Notes under the pieces: model-generated
Seen by the model: only the letters and a program-made list of their open reading frames with translations
The model's database searches: none
What the model was told of the DNA's origin: nothing
Translations under genes and position numbers: made by a program
NCBI GenBank assembly: GCA_002343825.1
Contig: DDSL01000021.1
Coordinates: forward strand, 1-15,590
From: Chthonomonas sp. UBA2391
GTDB taxonomy: Bacteria; Armatimonadota; Fimbriimonadia; Fimbriimonadales; Fimbriimonadaceae
DNA length: 15,590 nucleotides
Reading direction: 5' to 3'
Shown here: in pieces, positions 13,038 through 15,590 of the stretch
Position numbering within the stretch: the first letter of the stretch is position 1
Layout: each line of letters starts with the position of its first letter

Positions 13038-13913
13038 ATGATCATGAAAACTCGAGTTCTCTTTGTGGCTGCTGCGGCAGCCCTCTCGCTGATGGCCCAG
13101 GCCCAGGAGACTTATGAAATTCGCAAAGCCCTGGTTGAAGGGGAAAAAGCTCAGTACAAATCCGAAACCATTGTCGATATGACGATGGACGCCAGCGCGA
13201 TGGGCGGCGGATCGATGGCTTTCACCTTCAAGAGCGGAATGACCCTCAACTTCGTCTTCGGCAAAGTGGACAAGGAGAAGGGCGCGGCTGACTTCACCTG
13301 CAAGGTCACCGATAACTTCTTCAACATGGAACCCGACATGTCTCAGGGCATGATGGAAGTCCCCAAGGAATTCAGCTTTGGCGGAAAGATGGATTCGCTC
13401 TTCGCCATGAGCGACATCAAGGTCGAAGGCCTAGACGGGATGGGCAAGCAAATGATGAGCACCACGCTCTCTTCGCTGAGCAGCATGGTCGTCTTCCCCA
13501 AGAACAAGGTCAAGGTTGGCGACACCTGGAAGATGCCCGAAACCATGTCCACCGAGTTTGCCGAGATGACCAACGACGTGACCATGAAGCTCGAAGCCGT
13601 CGAGAAGCACATGGGCGCAGACGCCTTTAAGGTGAGCATCCGAGGCAAGGTCAAGAGCACCTCGAGCAGTAGCAGCGAAGGCATGAACATGAAGATGGTC
13701 AACGATTCGGACACCGACGGGACCATGTTCATCGACAAGGCCACGGGTCGAATTCTGAGCTACACCGCCAGCGGAAAGACCAACATGACGATGGAAATGA
13801 CCGACATGGGCATGACCATCCCGATGACCGGTAGCTACACGACCAAGCTGACCGCCAGCGACTTCAAAGCCGAAACCAAGGGCGAGAAGGCCGCCGACGG
13901 AACCATTAAGTAA
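13038..13913 (+). CDS. Secreted Met-rich protein of unknown function (DUF6263-like)
   Basis: This 291-residue protein has a clear signal peptide, MKTRVLFVAAAAALSLMAQAQ, with cleavage likely after AQA. Methionine makes up 33 of 291 residues. The mature part is predicted beta-rich, with a central VVFPKNKVKVGDTWKMPE motif and a later DKATGRILSYTASGKT motif. This pattern (a 'VKVGDTW' strand, then a 'tG.il..' strand) occurs in bacterial secreted proteins of the DUF6263 type, so a distant relation is possible. Two starts are possible, ATG 13038 and ATG 13044 (ATG ATC ATG); GGAA at 13030-13033 is four bases from the first and ten from the second. A strong terminator follows. No enzymatic motif is seen. 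Confidence 0.8.
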   Translation: MIMKTRVLFVAAAAALSLMAQAQETYEIRKALVEGEKAQYKSETIVDMTMDASAMGGGSMAFTFKSGMTLNFVFGKVDKEKGAADFTCKVTDNFFNMEPDMSQGMMEVPKEFSFGGKMDSLFAMSDIKVEGLDGMGKQMMSTTLSSLSSMVVFPKNKVKVGDTWKMPETMSTEFAEMTNDVTMKLEAVEKHMGADAFKVSIRGKVKSTSSSSSEGMNMKMVNDSDTDGTMFIDKATGRILSYTASGKTNMTMEMTDMGMTIPMTGSYTTKLTASDFKAETKGEKAADGTIK

Positions 13914-13934
13914 GTCCCCGCAAGGGAGAAACTG

Positions 13935-13966
13935 AACGCGGTCCGAGCCTTGGCTCGGACCGCGTT
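13935..13966. terminator. Bidirectional rho-independent terminator between convergent genes
   Basis: Perfect 15-bp arms AACGCGGTCCGAGCC (13935-13949) and GGCTCGGACCGCGTT (13952-13966) surround a TT centre; the stable form is a ~14-bp stem with a 4-base loop. On the plus strand it is followed by TTCTTG, giving TTTTCTT including the stem end. On the minus strand it follows the membrane-protein stop by 11 bases and is preceded by an A-run. Confidence 0.9.
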
Positions 13967-13977
13967 TTCTTGCCCGA

Positions 13978-14385
13978 CTACCCTTCCTTGAGGCGTTGGG
14001 CGAGGGTGCGGGTCTCGGGGTTCATCTTGGCCGCGATGGAGGCCTGCACGGCAAGGATCAGACTCACGATCAGACCCGCCGCTCCATGGAAGAGCACATT
14101 GGAAACGGTCAATTGGCCTCGATAGAACTCAAGCATCGCCCCGCCCAAAAGGCTCACCAAGGTGAAAAGCGGCACCGAGTACCAACTCAGCAAGGCCTGA
14201 GTCCGGCTACCGACCGGCTTTCGGGTTCCGCTGATGTAGCCGACTGCATAGGCAATCACGATGGCCATGCTGCTGCTCACCGAGAGCGGGTTATAGCCGT
14301 GGCGATCGTTGTCGAGCTTGGCCCAGATAAACACGGCGGCCAAAAAGAGCGCGTTGGTCAAGACTCGAGCATTAAAGATCCACAC
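13978..14385 (-). CDS. Small integral membrane protein, about four helices, unknown function
   Basis: The protein is 135 residues from a GTG start at 14385. Likely helices are VLTNALFLAAVFIWA, SMAIVIAYAVGYI, WYSVPLFTLVSLLGGAML and GAAGLIVSLILAVQASI. The C-terminus is charged (KMNPETRTLAQRLKEG). I do not recognise a family. An upstream in-frame GTG at 14409 would add eight residues, but those codons form the sequence GGAGGAGAGAGG, which is better read as the Shine-Dalgarno, with AGAGG nine bases before the GTG at 14385. It is 55 bases downstream of dapF on the same strand and may be cotranscribed with it. A small palindrome (ATCGGTCCGAT, 14414-14424) lies between them. Confidence 0.75.
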   Translation of the reverse strand: MWIFNARVLTNALFLAAVFIWAKLDNDRHGYNPLSVSSSMAIVIAYAVGYISGTRKPVGSRTQALLSWYSVPLFTLVSLLGGAMLEFYRGQLTVSNVLFHGAAGLIVSLILAVQASIAAKMNPETRTLAQRLKEG

Positions 14386-14440
14386 CGCTGAATTCCTCTC
14401 TCCTCCCACCAGTATCGGTCCGATGCCGGGAGTTCTTTGC

Positions 14441-15316
14441 TTATTCTGGCCGCGGGACCCTCACTTCGGCGCGGGCCTGCTCCAGGACGGCCTCGTTCAA
14501 GACCCCGTCAAACATCAGCCGGGGGATACCGGTGATTTGCAACATCTCCTGCCAACCATCGGCCCGCACCTTCACCTCTCCGCCAGGATTCTCGACCCTC
14601 ACTTCCAGCCCACGGCCTTCAACCCGCATCCAGTGCGCCGCCGCGGCCGAGCTCCCAGTCCCACATCCCTGGGTCTCCCCGACTCCGCGCTCCCAGATGC
14701 GAATCTTGAGGTGCTCCGGCGAGCGACGGTGAGTCCAGATCACGCTCGTCCGTCGTGGAAAAATCGGGTGACGCTCGATGGCCTCGCTCAGGCGTTCAAA
14801 TCTTGGGCTCCCGGGGAGTTCCTCGACTTCGACTACTGTGTGCGTGCTTCCCGTACTGAGCGCACTCAGCGTCAGGGTCTCGCCGTCAATTTCAACCGAT
14901 TTCCGAAAGAGCTCATTGGGCAAGTCGGTGGGGACTCGATCGGGTTGGTAGGTTGCCGGCCCAAGCCAAGTCGAAACGGCTCCATCGGCGGATCGTTCGG
15001 CCCGGATCCATTGCCCGCCATGCTCGATCTCGATCTGATCGCCCTCGAGCCCCATGTGGAGCCATCCAAAGTGGGCCGCACACCGAAGCCCGTTGCCACA
15101 GAAATCCTCGGTTCCGTCCGGGTTGAACATTCGCATCCGAATCTGCGCTGGCCCCACCGGCTCTACCGTCAGCAGGCCATCGCTACCGACGCCGTGGTGC
15201 CGGTCGCAGACGATCACCGCCAGGTCGGCAAGGTCCAGATCGGCGGTGTCGGCAAGGCGAACCAAGACGAAGTCGTTACCGATTGACTCCAACTTCCAAA
15301 AGGGTAGTTCGGGCAT
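14441..15316 (-). CDS. dapF: Diaminopimelate epimerase DapF
   Basis: This 291-residue cytoplasmic enzyme interconverts LL- and meso-diaminopimelate, the step before lysine and meso-DAP peptidoglycan. The two catalytic cysteines are present: Cys73 in NPDGTEDFCGNGLRC and Cys218 in WERGVGETQGCGTGSS. The N-terminus KLESIGNDFVLV fits the family. Two substrate-contact asparagines known from Haemophilus influenzae DapF appear replaced: the usual GNPH is GSTH here (Ser157), and the usual RTNV is RTSV (Ser191). The protein is still very likely DapF, though a related PLP-independent amino-acid racemase is an alternative. The ATG has no clear Shine-Dalgarno and lies only 17 bases downstream of a strong terminator, so its own promoter must overlap the hairpin or expression depends on readthrough. 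Confidence 0.9.
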   Translation of the reverse strand: MPELPFWKLESIGNDFVLVRLADTADLDLADLAVIVCDRHHGVGSDGLLTVEPVGPAQIRMRMFNPDGTEDFCGNGLRCAAHFGWLHMGLEGDQIEIEHGGQWIRAERSADGAVSTWLGPATYQPDRVPTDLPNELFRKSVEIDGETLTLSALSTGSTHTVVEVEELPGSPRFERLSEAIERHPIFPRRTSVIWTHRRSPEHLKIRIWERGVGETQGCGTGSSAAAAHWMRVEGRGLEVRVENPGGEVKVRADGWQEMLQITGIPRLMFDGVLNEAVLEQARAEVRVPRPE

Positions 15317-15333
15317 GGGGTGTGCTGAAAAAC

Positions 15334-15372
15334 AAGGCGGGCGGCAAACCCCAAGGGTTCACCGCCCGCCTT
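15334..15372 (-). terminator. Rho-independent terminator of the pilC/gspF gene
   Basis: Perfect 11-bp arms AAGGCGGGCGG (15334-15344) and CCGCCCGCCTT (15362-15372) enclose a second inverted repeat, AACCC-CCA-GGGTT-like (about 15347-15359). Read on the minus strand, the hairpin starts 16 bases after the pilC stop and is followed by GTTTTTC, a good T-tract. Confidence 0.9.
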
Positions 15373-15388
15373 GGTCCTTCTGGACAAT

Positions 15389-15590
15389 TTACTCGCTTGA
15401 GCCGCTGGAGAGGGATTCGATAACCTTCACCAGAGGAAGGAACATCGCGATAACGATGAATCCGACCACGAAGCCGAGGAAAACGATCAGGATCGGCTCA
15501 AGGGCCGCCGTGAGGGAAGCGAGCATCGCTTCCACCTCGGACTCATAGAAGTCCGCGATCTTTTGAAGCATGTAGTCCAGCGAACCGGAT
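15389..15590 (-). CDS. pilC: C-terminal end of a PilC/GspF-type inner-membrane platform protein (partial)
   Basis: Only the last ~66 residues are in the window; the frame is open to the right edge (SGSLDYMLQKIADFYESEVE...). The pattern is the C-terminus of type IV pilus / type II secretion F proteins: a conserved A-x-F-Y-E-x-E-V helix, the LTAALEPILIVFLGFVVGFIVIAMFLPLV membrane segment, and a short tail. These proteins are the inner-membrane platform that couples the pilin-assembly ATPase to pseudopilin extraction. PilC and GspF cannot be told apart from this fragment. The stop is TAA at 15389-15391. Confidence 0.9.
   Translation of the reverse strand, partial: SGSLDYMLQKIADFYESEVEAMLASLTAALEPILIVFLGFVVGFIVIAMFLPLVKVIESLSSGSSE

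Noticed and set aside
14309..15286. Plus-strand open frame (325 codons) opposite dapF
   Set aside because: dapF has both catalytic cysteine motifs on the minus strand; the plus-strand translation is low-complexity and has no family features.
1..15590. CRISPR arrays, tRNA/rRNA genes, insertion sequences or phage genes
   Set aside because: No spaced direct repeats, cloverleaf-like sequences, transposase or phage motifs were recognised by reading both strands; the only tandem repeat is the heptamer at the left edge.

Overview
The window looks like a chromosomal segment of a flagellated, diderm (two-membrane) bacterium with moderately high GC, roughly 55-62% in the lines I sampled by eye. The diderm assignment rests on an L-ring protein (FlgH), a P-ring protein (FlgI) and a P-ring chaperone (FlgA). 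The gene order, the frequent ATGA overlaps, the TTG/GTG starts and the style of the accessory proteins remind me of Armatimonadota (Fimbriimonadia-like). That taxonomic guess comes from memory and has not been tested; DapF implies meso-diaminopimelate metabolism.

Layout. Bases 1-26 hold 3.7 copies of the heptamer TAACCCC, which runs off the window edge. It lies just upstream of a secreted alpha/beta-hydrolase of the prolyl-oligopeptidase type (48-2369). That gene converges on a small Met-rich lipoprotein gene (2341-2823, minus) and overlaps it by 29 bp. A DoxX-family membrane protein follows (2947-3417). The core of the window is a tightly packed plus-strand flagellar operon at 3524-12058: flgF, flgG, flgA, flgH, a previously uncalled 44-codon ORF, flgI, flgJ (rod-binding domain only), flgN, flgK, flgL, fliW and csrA. 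A D-aminopeptidase (dppA-like) gene follows at 12074-12916. Then come a secreted Met-rich protein (13038-13913), a strong bidirectional terminator, and a minus-strand block containing a small four-helix membrane protein, dapF, a terminator and the 3' end of a pilC/gspF gene.

How the genes work together. FlgF and FlgG build the rod. FlgJ caps or helps assemble it in the periplasm. FlgA escorts FlgI into the P-ring, and FlgH forms the L-ring. FlgN is the export chaperone for FlgK and FlgL, the hook-filament junction proteins. FliW and CsrA form the post-transcriptional switch that ties translation to export of filament protein. No flagellin, flgM, hook or motor gene is in the window.

Most interesting observations. 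(1) The flgA product is about 170 residues longer than usual. Its N-terminus is recognisably a copy of the central domain of FlgG, the rod protein encoded immediately upstream in the same reading frame. It lacks the FlgG export and rod helices and is joined by a Pro/Lys-rich linker to a complete FlgA. I know of no description of this architecture. (2) A 44-residue basic ORF with an excellent Shine-Dalgarno sits between flgH and flgI and overlaps flgI by ATGA. (3) FlgH lacks the usual lipoprotein cysteine. (4) The flgG-flgA-flgH stretch is lower in GC than its flanks. (5) Two genes without a Shine-Dalgarno have TANNNT -10 boxes placed as expected for leaderless transcription.
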